DNA from: Thiodiazotropha sp040507225
GTDB taxonomy: Bacteria; Pseudomonadota; Gammaproteobacteria; Chromatiales; Chromatiaceae
NCBI GenBank assembly: GCA_040507225.1
Contig: JBEVVG010000002.1
Span: 124,001-188,000 of the forward strand
Length of the DNA: 64,000 nucleotides
Direction: 5' to 3'
The notes beneath the pieces were generated by a model. It ran no database searches. It saw only the letters and a list, made by a program, of their open reading frames with translations, and was not told the DNA's origin. Below are positions 19,901 through 28,303 of this stretch, piece after piece (within the stretch, counting starts at the first letter, position 1; each line of letters begins with the position of its first letter). Made by a program: the position numbers and the translations under genes.

Positions 19901-20149
19901 ACCCGGCTGCGCCCGGTGCTGATGACCACCTTCGCCACCGTCGCGGGGCACCTGCCCCTGACCCTTGTAACCGGCGCCGGCGCCGCCGCGCGCAACTCCA
20001 TCGGCCTGGTACTGGTGGGCGGCATGGCGATCGGCACCCTGTTCACCCTGTTCGTGCTGCCGTCCATCTACGTACTGCTGGCCAAGGACCACAACGCCGA
20101 CAGAATCCGGCAAGAGGAGTTTGAAGCCCTGGAAACGGCCACCAGCTAA
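17000..20149 (+). CDS. RND multidrug efflux permease
   Basis: 1,049 residues, full length for an HAE1 drug/proton antiporter. Twelve membrane helices in two halves, each with a large periplasmic loop. Proton-relay residues are present: GLVVDDAIVVVENI (Asp pair near 405-406) and LISKNGILVVEF (Lys near 935). It acts as the inner-membrane pump of a tripartite system with the adaptor just upstream; an outer-membrane channel such as TolC must come from another locus. The short C-terminal tail ends ALETATS. A weak GC hairpin and a REP-like inverted repeat follow the stop. Confidence 0.95.
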   Translation: MASMKAFTDIFIQRPVLAIVINLLIVIAGIAAWNTLNIRQYPRSENATVNISTVYVGANAELVRGFITTPLEQAIASADGIDYIESKSLQGFSMINARLKLNYSPTKALAEITAKVNQVRNDLPVEAQVPAISIQSADSQFASAYISFSSEILSQAEITDYLIRVVQPRLAAVAGVQRADVLGARIFAMRIWLQPDKMAALHISPAQVRQALASNNFLAAIGTTKGNLVQVNMTANTDLHTVEEFEQLVIFQQADSIVRLRDVADVTLGAEDYDTSVSFSGKTAVFMGIFPLPNANTIDVVKLVREEIGSIERDLPSGLEVDIGYDASEYISSAITEVTKTLGDTLLIVILVIYLFLGSLRSALVPTIAIPVSLIGSIFLMQAFGFTLNLLTLLAIVLSVGLVVDDAIVVVENIERHLREGRSKREAALLGARELLGPVIAMTVTLAAVYMPIALQGGLTGALFREFALTLAGTVTISGIVALTLSPMMSSHMLHDAADEEKGFTGWINHHFDRMRQGYGRLIGRTLQARPFVYAIWLAVAVAAIPMYSMSPKELAPSEDQSVVFGIINASANATADQKRFFGKAVEKTFLSIPEADLTFQILFAPSVGARFDVDGFSGVVVKPWHNPRERTVFEIQQELQGKLSAIPGFQIFATTPPALPGGSNFPIEFLITSTADAKQLLDFAQQLQGKAAASGMFLFPPQIDLKYDQPEARVVLDRDKIGALGLDLNQLGRDMAAALGGDFVNRFNISGRSYKVIPQIERSQRLNPEQLTEIYVSGPEGELIPLSSVAHIENKTVPRSLNRFQQLNSVKLSGMTNRTLDQALSVLEEAAQEVLPPGYSVDYTGESRQLRQEGNKFLPAFALAIVMIFLALAVQFNSFRDPGIILFGSVPLAMFGALLFTFLKMPNPNMPFWTNGWTTTLNIYAQVGLVTLVGLISKNGILVVEFANKLQEQGLSKMDAVREAAMTRLRPVLMTTFATVAGHLPLTLVTGAGAAARNSIGLVLVGGMAIGTLFTLFVLPSIYVLLAKDHNADRIRQEEFEALETATS

Positions 20150-20214
20150 GCTGACAATCCGGGCACCCGGACTTTGGATCACGCGACATTCCCATACGAG
20201 GTCGAGCTAGTGGA

Positions 20215-20271
20215 GCGTAACCCGACACAGGCATCTCAAGTCGGGTTACGCTGCGCTAAGCCGACCTACCT
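20215..20271. repeat. REP-like element with 12-bp perfect inverted repeat
   Basis: GCGTAACCCGAC (20215-20226) and GTCGGGTTACGC (20240-20251) form a perfect 12-bp inverted repeat with a 13-base loop. The right arm continues into a second imperfect palindrome ending CCGACCTAC. The same GTCGGGTTA...CCGAC core recurs at 44.78, 44.85 and 45.47 kb near a REP-associated transposase remnant. Confidence 0.75.
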
Positions 20272-20301
20272 ACTTGAAAGGGAAACCCGTTGCCACACTA
20301 A

Positions 20302-20943
20302 TTACCAGTAAGCTGGATCATTGAATTCCCTCACGCACTTTGGACGTTCTTGGATCACCGGAATTGGCCTACCCGTCAGAGACTGGCCCAGCCACCCGCC
20401 AGGCATCGACAGCCTCAAGGGTGCCTGAATCACCTTTTCTGAAAGCGCGCCAAACCCGACCTTCGAATAAAACGCGGGATCTCCGTAGGTAACCACCACA
20501 TCAACAGATCGAGCTTTCAGCGCCCCCAGGGCAAACTTGATCAGCGCCTGTCCTATCCCCTGCCCCTGATGCGGGGTAGCAACCGCAACCGGCGCCAGCA
20601 TGTAGACTGACCAGTCGTGATCGAATCCAAGCGGGGTCAGGAAAGCCGCACCGAGGATGGATGCCGACTCATCGCATACGCTGGCACAGATAATCGCCCG
20701 ATCGTCGATTTTTGCCGCGAGCTGCGAAGCAAGATCACCCACCAGTCTGCCTTCCTCCAGCCCCTCTGATGCGCTGAATACCGAGGTGAACAGAGCCGCC
20801 AGTTCCTGTCGGCAGGTGCTATCGAGGCGTTTGCAATGCAGAACCGGCGAACGCGTCAAGCGCTGCTCCACCGATTCGAGCGGGGTGACAGGATCGCTGA
20901 GCGTTGCTGGATGTAAGACTCTGAATGTCGGGGCGCGAAGCAC
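20302..20943 (-). CDS. GNAT-family N-acetyltransferase
   Basis: 213 residues. The acetyl-CoA binding A motif is seen as VATPHQGQGIGQALIKFAL, followed by YGDPAFYSKVGFG, the pattern of YhbS-like acetyltransferases. The substrate is unknown. About 45 N-terminal residues precede the GNAT core. The start is uncertain: GTG 20943 has no clear ribosome site. The gene lies in the same orientation as trkH, 22 bases downstream of it, but is probably functionally unrelated. Confidence 0.85.
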   Translation of the reverse strand: MLRAPTFRVLHPATLSDPVTPLESVEQRLTRSPVLHCKRLDSTCRQELAALFTSVFSASEGLEEGRLVGDLASQLAAKIDDRAIICASVCDESASILGAAFLTPLGFDHDWSVYMLAPVAVATPHQGQGIGQALIKFALGALKARSVDVVVTYGDPAFYSKVGFGALSEKVIQAPLRLSMPGGWLGQSLTGRPIPVIQERPKCVREFNDPAYW

Positions 20944-20965
20944 ATTTAAGGCAGTGATTCCGGAT

Positions 20966-22417
20966 CTATTTCCGCCAGAAGGCTGGCGTCAGCAACACCA
21001 GCAGAGTGAAGATTTCGAGACGACCCAATAACATTCCAAAGCACAGTATCCACTTGGCCGGATCATTCAGATTGGCATAGTGGGCGCCCACGTCCGCCAG
21101 ACCCGGTCCCAGGTTGTTGATGCTGGCCGCCACCGCTGAGAAGGAGGTCATGAGATCGAGCCCGGTGGCGGCCAGGGCCAGGTACATGACCCCGAAACTT
21201 GCCACGTAGAGCGCAAAGAACCCCCACACCGCGTCCACCACCCGCCAGGGGATGGTCTTGCCCCCCACCCGGATCGGGATCTCCGCGTTGGGATGGATCA
21301 GGCGGTTGATCTCACGAAAACCCTGCTTCACCAGCAGCAGGAAGCGGATCACCTTGATGCCACCCCCTGTGGAGCCGGCGCAGCCACCGACAAAACTGGA
21401 AAACAGCAGCAATATCGAGATGAACCCGGGCCACAGGGAATAGTCCGCGGTGGTAAAACCTGTGGTGGTGCCAATCGACACCGCCTGGAACAGTCCCCGG
21501 GTAATCGACTCGCTCCAGCTGCCGTACACATCCATGAGGTACAGGGCGAGGATCACGATGATGGTGACGATGGACAGGGTGGTGATGTAGCCGCGAAACT
21601 CCGAGTCTTCCAGGTAGGTACTCAGGGAGCGCCGGCGGATGGCGAGGAAGTGGAGTGCGAAGTTGGCCCCGGACAGGAGCATGAACACCACTGCGATCAT
21701 CTCGATCAGGGTGCTGTCGTAGTAGCCGATACTCTCGTCGTGGGTCGAGAAACCGCCGATCGCCACGGTGGCGAAGGCGTGTCCCAGGGCATCGAAGAAT
21801 TTCATCCCCCCGGCCCAGTAGGCCAGAGTGCAGCTGATGGTCAACCCCAGATAGATGTACCACAGCGCCTTGGCGGTCTCGGTGATTCGCGGGGTCAGCT
21901 TGTTGTCCTTGACCGGCCCCGGGGTTTCCGCCCGGTAAAGCTGCATGCCACCGACCCCCAGCATGGGCAGCACCGCAACCGCCAGAACGATGATGCCCAT
22001 ACCGCCGAGCCACTGCAGCTGCTGGCGGTAGTAGAGCAGCGAGGCGGGCAGTTCGTCGATCCCGACAATCACCGTCGCTCCGGTGGTGGTGAGTCCGGAG
22101 ATCGATTCGAACACCGCATCGGTGATGCTCATCTGGGAGTTTTCCGCGAGCAGGAACGGCAGCGCCCCGGTCAGACCCAGCACGGTCCAGAACATCACCA
22201 CCACCAGGAACCCGTCGCGCATGCGCAGGTCCTGATGGCGATGCCGAACCGGGGCCCAGAAGGCCACCCCGAGTCCCAGGGTGAGAATGAAGGCATCGGT
22301 GAAGCCCACCAGGGCGCCGTCTTCGACGAACAGTGAAATGAACAGGGGCGGCAGCATGCTGAGGCTGAACACCATCAGCAATACCCCGAGAATCCGTTGA
22401 ACCACGAATAGATGCAT
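20966..22417 (-). CDS. trkH: Trk potassium uptake membrane subunit TrkH
   Basis: 483 residues, about ten to twelve membrane helices in four repeated P-loop units, the KtrB/TrkH fold. Selectivity-filter-like glycines are visible in SGLTTTGATV, FSTHD, GTTTGFTT and CAGSTGGG. It forms the K+ channel-like pore driven by the membrane potential and gated by TrkA. It follows trkA by 26 bases, as expected for an operon. In many relatives trkA-trkH follows ntrX; here the two loci are 21.8 kb apart. Confidence 0.96.
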   Translation of the reverse strand: MHLFVVQRILGVLLMVFSLSMLPPLFISLFVEDGALVGFTDAFILTLGLGVAFWAPVRHRHQDLRMRDGFLVVVMFWTVLGLTGALPFLLAENSQMSITDAVFESISGLTTTGATVIVGIDELPASLLYYRQQLQWLGGMGIIVLAVAVLPMLGVGGMQLYRAETPGPVKDNKLTPRITETAKALWYIYLGLTISCTLAYWAGGMKFFDALGHAFATVAIGGFSTHDESIGYYDSTLIEMIAVVFMLLSGANFALHFLAIRRRSLSTYLEDSEFRGYITTLSIVTIIVILALYLMDVYGSWSESITRGLFQAVSIGTTTGFTTADYSLWPGFISILLLFSSFVGGCAGSTGGGIKVIRFLLLVKQGFREINRLIHPNAEIPIRVGGKTIPWRVVDAVWGFFALYVASFGVMYLALAATGLDLMTSFSAVAASINNLGPGLADVGAHYANLNDPAKWILCFGMLLGRLEIFTLLVLLTPAFWRK

Positions 22418-22443
22418 GACTGCTGATTAGGCTATCAGGCCGG

Positions 22444-23868
22444 TCAGAGTAAAAACACAGAAGCCGAAAAAAGCTTCTCCACCTCACGCACCCTGCGTTT
22501 GTCCACCAGGAACAGGATGACGTGATCCTCGCTTTCGATCATCGTGTCGTGGTGCGCGATGAGCACCTGGTCACCCCGCACCACGGCGCCGATGGTGGTG
22601 CCCTTGGGCAACTTGATCTCCTCGATGGCGCGTCCCACCACCTTGGACGTATTGCGGTCCCCATGGGCCACCGCCTCGATCGCCTCGGCGGCTCCGCGAC
22701 GCAACGAATGCACCTGGACCACGTCGCCCCGGCGCACATGTCTGAGCAGGGTTCCGATGGTCGCCTGCTGAGGCGAGATTGCGATATCGATGGGCCCGCT
22801 CTGTACCAGGTCCACGTAGGCGGGTCGGTTGATCAGCGCCATCACCCGGGCGGCGCCCAGGCGTTTCGCAAGCATCGCCGAGAGGATATTCGCCTCGTCA
22901 TCGTTGGTCACCGCACAAAACACATCGGTGTTCTCGATGTTCTCTTCGAGCAACAGATCCTCGTCCGCCGCATCGCCATGCAGCACGATGCTCATATCCA
23001 GTCTTTCGGCGATCTCCCGGGCCCGCTCCTGGGAACGCTCGATCAGTTTCACCCGGTACTTCGACTCCAGCGAGGTGGCCAGCCGACGCCCGATGTTGCC
23101 GCCCCCGGCGATGATCAGGCGTTTATAGGGTTTCTCCAGCTTGCGCAGCTCGCTCATGACCGAGCGGATGTTCTCCGCGGCGGCGATGAAAAAGACCTCG
23201 TCCTCGGCCTTGATCCGGGTGTCGCCCTGGGGCTGGATGACCTCGCCCTCGCGGTAGATCGCCGCCACCCGGGCCTCCACATTCGGCATGTGGTGATACA
23301 GGGTACTCAGTTCGTGCCCCACCAGAGGACCGCCATGATAGGCCTTGACCGCCACCAGTCGCACCCGGCCGTCTGCGAAATCGAGCACCTGCAGGGCGCC
23401 CGGAAACTCGATCAGCTTGAGAATATAGTCGGTGACCAGCTGCTCCGGACTGATCAGCACATCGACAGGGAAACTGGGCGGAGGCAGGCGCTCCTCCTCG
23501 GGGATGTCCTCGGTGGCTTTGATCGGTGTGGCTTCGAACAGCTCCGGGTAGTCCAGGTAACCCTGGGCGCGCACCCGGGCAATCTTGGTGGGGGTGTGGA
23601 ACACCTTGTACGCAACCTGGCAGGCCACCATGTTGGTCTCGTCGCTGTTGGTCACCGCAAGGATCATATCCGCATCCTCGGCGCCGGCCTTGCGCAGGAT
23701 ATCCGGATGGCCGGCATGTCCCCTGACCGTACCCAGGTCGAGACGGTTTTGCAGTTCGAGGAGCAGGTGCGGATTCTGATCGACCACGGTGATGTCGTTG
23801 GCCTCACTGACCAGAGCGTTGGCCACTGAGCGTCCGACCTGACCCGCGCCTAGAATAATTATTTTCAT
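22444..23868 (-). CDS. trkA: Trk system potassium uptake regulatory subunit TrkA
   Basis: 474 residues made of two tandem RCK units. The first NAD-binding motif is ILGAGQVGRSVA at the N-terminus and the second IIAGGGNIGRRLA near residue 240; each is followed by a TrkA_C domain. A cytoplasmic ring protein that binds NAD(H)/ATP and gates TrkH. ATG 23868 starts the first Rossmann strand directly. First gene of trkAH. Confidence 0.97.
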   Translation of the reverse strand: MKIIILGAGQVGRSVANALVSEANDITVVDQNPHLLLELQNRLDLGTVRGHAGHPDILRKAGAEDADMILAVTNSDETNMVACQVAYKVFHTPTKIARVRAQGYLDYPELFEATPIKATEDIPEEERLPPPSFPVDVLISPEQLVTDYILKLIEFPGALQVLDFADGRVRLVAVKAYHGGPLVGHELSTLYHHMPNVEARVAAIYREGEVIQPQGDTRIKAEDEVFFIAAAENIRSVMSELRKLEKPYKRLIIAGGGNIGRRLATSLESKYRVKLIERSQERAREIAERLDMSIVLHGDAADEDLLLEENIENTDVFCAVTNDDEANILSAMLAKRLGAARVMALINRPAYVDLVQSGPIDIAISPQQATIGTLLRHVRRGDVVQVHSLRRGAAEAIEAVAHGDRNTSKVVGRAIEEIKLPKGTTIGAVVRGDQVLIAHHDTMIESEDHVILFLVDKRRVREVEKLFSASVFLL

Positions 23869-24207
23869 TGTTGCATCGGATGAATCGGTTTGGTTGGAGG
23901 CACCATTCTACTCCCTTTGCCCGGGCTATCCGAACAGGCGTGAAACAGGTCCGGCAGAATCACCTCAAAACCGGATCGAGTCGAATGAATGTTTCGGAGC
24001 AGACACCCCGGCCGCAGTTCCGCCCCGGTCAGATCGGGAAACAGATCCCAAAAGCCGGAAATTTCCCAACAGGATACAGGCACTTACCCATCACTCTCTG
24101 AAACCTTGTCTTAACAAAAAAGACATCCATGCGACACGGCGCCGCAATACAGGCTCCCTAGAATGCATCCGGCTTTAAGTACTATGCCTGTAAGGGGAGC
24201 ATATTCT
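23869..24207. other. 339-bp divergent intergenic region, trkA / PhoX-like gene
   Basis: Holds the divergent promoters. A TAGAAT at 24159-24164 is a possible -10 for the plus-strand gene but lacks a good -35, so an activator would be needed. The AAGGGGAG at 24191-24200 region is the likely ribosome site of the PhoX-like gene. No RNA gene recognised. Confidence 0.45.
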
Positions 24208-26127
24208 ATGTTGCATGAGAAATCACTTCGTAAGTCACATCTCGCCATCGCGCTCAGCGTGGCCATGCTCGGCATGAGCGTCGCTCTGACCGGTTGCAAC
24301 AACGATGATGACGATGACGACAATCAAACCACCAGCAGTCAGACCGTAGAGGAACAGATTGCCGCACTGAACACCGACGACGCCACCAAGGATCTGCTTC
24401 GCACGCTGGCCGCCGAAGCCATGCCGGTTGGCTTCCTGGGCGTCGACGCACCGGTCACCGACAGTGACAAGCGGGCGATCCTGGCCGCACCCTACGCGAT
24501 TCTGCAGAACGGTGACACCAACGAGGTGGCTTCCATCGGGTACCACACCATCCTGCGCAGCGGCGAATACGCCAACGCCAGCGATGATTTCGTGTTCGGC
24601 CAGATCGTCGACGAGAGCGGCAACGCGGTGCTCGGCACCGACAGCTCACCGGACATTTCCAACTCCAACGATTTTGCATCCCTGCTGCCGGTCGGTGACA
24701 GCCTGTTCATGGTCTCCCACTTCGAGGATCGTCCCGCGGCCATGTACCTGACCGAGTTGAACCAGGATTCCGAGACCGGTCTGCTGACCGCCCTGCGCAG
24801 CCGACCCCTGGACTTCTCAGCCTACAAAGGCGGTTGGGTGCACTGCGCAGGCAGCGTCACCCCCTGGAACACCCATCTGGGCAGTGAAGAGTACGAACCC
24901 GATGCCTCCGCCTGGGATGCGGCAACCGGCGAGGTCAATGACTATTACAACGCCATCGCGCCCTACTTTGCCGGCGGCCTGACCGATACCCACCCCTACC
25001 GTTACGGTTTCCAGGTGGAGGTCGCGGTCAGCGACTATGACAACGCCACGGTCACCAAGCACTACACCCTGGGCCGCGTGGCCCACGAACTGGCCTACGT
25101 GATGCCCGACAGCAAGACCGTCTACATCTCCGATGACGGCACCGACGTGGGTCTGTTCATGTTCGTCGCGAATACCGCGGGTGATCTGAGCTCCGGTAAT
25201 CTCTATGTAGCCAAGTGGCAGCAAACCTCCGCCAGCAACGGCGGTTCCGCCAATCTGAGCTGGATCGACCTCGGCGCGGCCAGCAATTCCCAGATCCAGA
25301 CCGCGTTGAACAACAACGTGCGTTACGAAGACATCTTCAGCGAGGCGGACGTCAACGAGGATGGCAGCTGTCCCGACGGCTTCACCAAGGTGGACCACAC
25401 CTACGGTACCGAGTGTCTGCAACTGGTGGAAGGCAATTTCAACGGCATTTCGGTCGCTACCCTGGCCTCGCGCCTGGAGACCCGCCGCTATGCCGCCTAC
25501 CTGGGCGGCACCACCGAGTTCCGCAAGATGGAAGGCATCACCCACAACCCGGATGACAACAAGCTGTATGTCGCCATGAGCGAGGTGTCCCGCGGCATGA
25601 CCGCCGGCGACCGGGAAGCCCCGCTGTCCGACGACATTCAGTTGCCGGAAAACAAATGCGGTACGGTCTACGAGTTGGATCTCACCGATGACAGCGCCGC
25701 TTCCGGCAGTGGCTATATGGCCACGAACATGACGGGACTGGTCTCCGGCATCCCCACCACCTACGATGCCAGTTCGCCTTACTTCGATAAGAACAGCTGC
25801 GACATCGACGGCCTGGCCAACCCGGACAACGTCACATTCATGCCGGGTTACGGCACCCTGATCATCGGTGAGGATACCGGCGGCGGCCACCAGAACGATA
25901 TCGTCTGGGCCTATAACCTGGCGCAGGGCGAACTGACCCGGATCCAGACCACACCCTACGGTTCAGAGACCACCTCGCCCTACTTCTACCCGAACATCAA
26001 CGGCTTCGCCTACCTGATGAGCGTCGTGCAGCATCCTTATGGGGAGTCTGACGAGGATCAGCTCGGCGATGTCAACGATGCACGGGCCTACACCGGTTAC
26101 ATCGGACCCTTCCCGGCCATGGATTGA
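24208..26127 (+). CDS. PhoX-like (DUF839) lipoprotein, putative phosphatase
   Basis: 639 residues. A lipoprotein signal ends in the lipobox LTGC (C30), followed by NNDDDDDDN, an unusual acidic run. The rest matches the DUF839/PhoX layout: GSEEYEPDASAWD, GRVAHELAYV, THNPDDNKLYVAMSE and PDNVTFMPGYGTLIIGED. PhoX-type enzymes are calcium-dependent periplasmic phosphatases, but many DUF839 proteins are uncharacterised, so activity is inferred. ATG 24208 follows AGGGGAG. The gene ends in a strong terminator and so is probably monocistronic. Confidence 0.85.
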   Translation: MLHEKSLRKSHLAIALSVAMLGMSVALTGCNNDDDDDDNQTTSSQTVEEQIAALNTDDATKDLLRTLAAEAMPVGFLGVDAPVTDSDKRAILAAPYAILQNGDTNEVASIGYHTILRSGEYANASDDFVFGQIVDESGNAVLGTDSSPDISNSNDFASLLPVGDSLFMVSHFEDRPAAMYLTELNQDSETGLLTALRSRPLDFSAYKGGWVHCAGSVTPWNTHLGSEEYEPDASAWDAATGEVNDYYNAIAPYFAGGLTDTHPYRYGFQVEVAVSDYDNATVTKHYTLGRVAHELAYVMPDSKTVYISDDGTDVGLFMFVANTAGDLSSGNLYVAKWQQTSASNGGSANLSWIDLGAASNSQIQTALNNNVRYEDIFSEADVNEDGSCPDGFTKVDHTYGTECLQLVEGNFNGISVATLASRLETRRYAAYLGGTTEFRKMEGITHNPDDNKLYVAMSEVSRGMTAGDREAPLSDDIQLPENKCGTVYELDLTDDSAASGSGYMATNMTGLVSGIPTTYDASSPYFDKNSCDIDGLANPDNVTFMPGYGTLIIGEDTGGGHQNDIVWAYNLAQGELTRIQTTPYGSETTSPYFYPNINGFAYLMSVVQHPYGESDEDQLGDVNDARAYTGYIGPFPAMD

Positions 26128-26159
26128 GCCATAACAACAACTTCATCTTCAGTCGATTT

Positions 26160-26189
26160 GGAGACCCTGACCTCAGGGTCTCCTTTTTT
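26160..26189 (+). terminator. rho-independent terminator after the PhoX-like gene
   Basis: GGAGACCCTGA, two-base loop, TCAGGGTCTCC, then six T. A perfect 11-bp stem with a T-run, 32 bases after the stop codon. Confidence 0.93.
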
Positions 26190-26290
26190 CGTTACAGCCC
26201 ATACCCATTCAAGCCTGAAATCCCGGTTTGGGACACTTCACCCGCCGGCCCTGGCGAGGGAATTCAGGCTGACCGAGCAGGAGCAGCAAC

Positions 26291-27988
26291 ATGCGCAACA
26301 CCCCATCGATCCGGTTCTTTTATCTCAGCATACTGACCATGGTCCTGACCGCCTGCAACAACGGGGGATCCTCCGACTCGGTCAACCAGGCAAACTCCGC
26401 TGAGGTGGACCTGACCAGCCAGGTGCTGGTCAACAAGACCGCCTACATTCCATCCCAGTGTTACACCCGCACGATCGACGCTCAGGGACAGGCGCACAAC
26501 CCCTGCTACACCTGTCATGTCCCCAGCGGGGAACCCAACTACATCAACGATGGCGACCTGCAACTCGGCTATACCTTCGCGGAATACGCAAAAACCAACC
26601 ACTGGAGCAATCTGTTCGAGGACCGCAGTGACCGGGTCGCGGCGATCAGCGACGCGGAGATCCTCGACTATCTCAGGCACAACAACTACCAGGACGAGCA
26701 GGGGCGCCTGATACTGACGCAAAAGCTCCAACAGCTCCCGGCGGAATGGGATTTCAACGCCAACGGACAGTGGGACGGTTATCTCCCCGACGCCTACTTC
26801 CGTTTCGACGCACAGGGGTTCGATACCGACCCCGATGGCAACCCGACCGGTTGGCGGGCCTTGGCCTACGCTCCCTTTCCCGGCACCTTCTGGCCCACCA
26901 ACGGCTCCACCGACGATGTATTGATCCGCCTTCCGCAGGTGCTCCGACAGGATGCCAACGAGGTCTACGATGGGTTGGTTTACCAGGTCAACCTGGCGAT
27001 CGTCGAGGCGATGATCAAGCGCCAGGACGTGACCCTCGCACAGGCCTACCAGGAACAGGGGGTGGACCTGGACAAGGACGGCAACGCCTTCGGCATCGCC
27101 CGGGTCGTACGTTACGACTGGGCCCCCAACGAGGGGCGCAACATGAGTTATGTGGGCATGGGCGCGAGCGCACAACAGGCCGGAACCCTGCACCTGGCCG
27201 CCGGGCTGTTCCCCGAAGGCACCGAATTCCTGCACAGTGTGCGCTACATCGACCTGGACGAAGCCGACGAGATCCAGCTGGCGCCTCGCATGAAGGAACT
27301 GCGCTATGCCCGCAAGACCGGTTGGATGACCTACTCTCAAATACAGGACTTCATGCTCAACGAAATCAAGGAAAAGGACGATTTTCCCGACCGCCTCAAG
27401 GAAGTGATCGGCAATCTGGAGTATGGCGTCAGCAACCGCCTGGGCTGGCGATACCAGGGTTTCATCGAAGATGCGGACGGGGCCTTGCGTCCGCAGACCC
27501 ATGAGGAGAACGTCTTCTGCGTGGGTTGTCACGGCGGTATCGGCGCCACCGCCGACAGCATCTTCTCCTTTCCCCGCAAATTTGCCTCCGATGCCTATCA
27601 GGCCGGCTGGTATCACTGGAGTCAGAAAGGGCTGCGAGGCCAGCCGGAACCTCTGCGCAGCGACGGACGCTACGAGTACAGCTACTATCTGGCGCAGAAT
27701 CATGCCGGTGACGAGTTCCGCGCCAATCAGGAGGTAATGAGCCGGTTCTTCGATGTGAATGGTAACTTGTCAGCGGCGCAAACCGAGCAACTCCACAGCG
27801 ACATGGCGCATCTGCTCTACCCCTCCCGGGAACGCGCCCTGATCCTCAACAAGGCCTACCGGGTAATCGTCATGGATCAGGATTTCATCCATGGCCGGGA
27901 TGCCAGCGTTACCCCGCCGGTCAACGTTCACGCGCAGGTCGAGGAGGACCAGCCCACCGGCATCGTCGAAATCGTAACCGGACCCTGA
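26291..27988 (+). CDS. diheme c-type cytochrome lipoprotein, function unknown
   Basis: 565 residues. Lipobox LTAC (C22) and two haem-binding motifs: CYTCH at 72-76 and CVGCH at 410-414. Between them are acidic loops resembling EF-hand or dockerin calcium sites (DFNANGQWDGYLPD, DTDPDGNPTG, DLDKDGNAFG). I do not recognise the family. It is probably an envelope-anchored electron carrier or oxidoreductase on the outer side of the inner membrane or the outer membrane. AGGAG precedes ATG 26291. It follows the PhoX-like gene but is separated from it by a terminator, so it needs its own promoter in a 100-bp gap. Confidence 0.8.
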   Translation: MRNTPSIRFFYLSILTMVLTACNNGGSSDSVNQANSAEVDLTSQVLVNKTAYIPSQCYTRTIDAQGQAHNPCYTCHVPSGEPNYINDGDLQLGYTFAEYAKTNHWSNLFEDRSDRVAAISDAEILDYLRHNNYQDEQGRLILTQKLQQLPAEWDFNANGQWDGYLPDAYFRFDAQGFDTDPDGNPTGWRALAYAPFPGTFWPTNGSTDDVLIRLPQVLRQDANEVYDGLVYQVNLAIVEAMIKRQDVTLAQAYQEQGVDLDKDGNAFGIARVVRYDWAPNEGRNMSYVGMGASAQQAGTLHLAAGLFPEGTEFLHSVRYIDLDEADEIQLAPRMKELRYARKTGWMTYSQIQDFMLNEIKEKDDFPDRLKEVIGNLEYGVSNRLGWRYQGFIEDADGALRPQTHEENVFCVGCHGGIGATADSIFSFPRKFASDAYQAGWYHWSQKGLRGQPEPLRSDGRYEYSYYLAQNHAGDEFRANQEVMSRFFDVNGNLSAAQTEQLHSDMAHLLYPSRERALILNKAYRVIVMDQDFIHGRDASVTPPVNVHAQVEEDQPTGIVEIVTGP

Positions 27989-28303
27989 CGGGACCGTTCC
28001 TGATCGGCGAAACCAGTGGGCCGCTCAGGGTTCCGCTCATGCAAACCATTCCATGATCGCAGGCCCCGGCAATACAGTCGATTAATTCGTCATCGAGACT
28101 AAAGTTATCGGCTTGATAGTCGTTTTTCTTTTCATCGATCCCCCAATCTGGCATCTTTGAGAGTCGTTCAGTTGTCACCAGTCACTCATCGCCCATTCCC
28201 TGGCCTGAGCATCAGTGGTCCGTTCCAGATTATCGCAGACCCTCGAACAACTGACCGCGAGTAACTGTGACCAGGGCAGGCATGCGTGAACTGAAACCGG
28301 GAC
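27989..28303. other. 315-bp intergenic region
   Basis: No gene recognised. It contains a 14-bp sequence (CCAGTGGGCCGCTC, 28013-28026) that also occurs just after the diguanylate cyclase gene at 8680-8693. No clear terminator. Confidence 0.45.
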
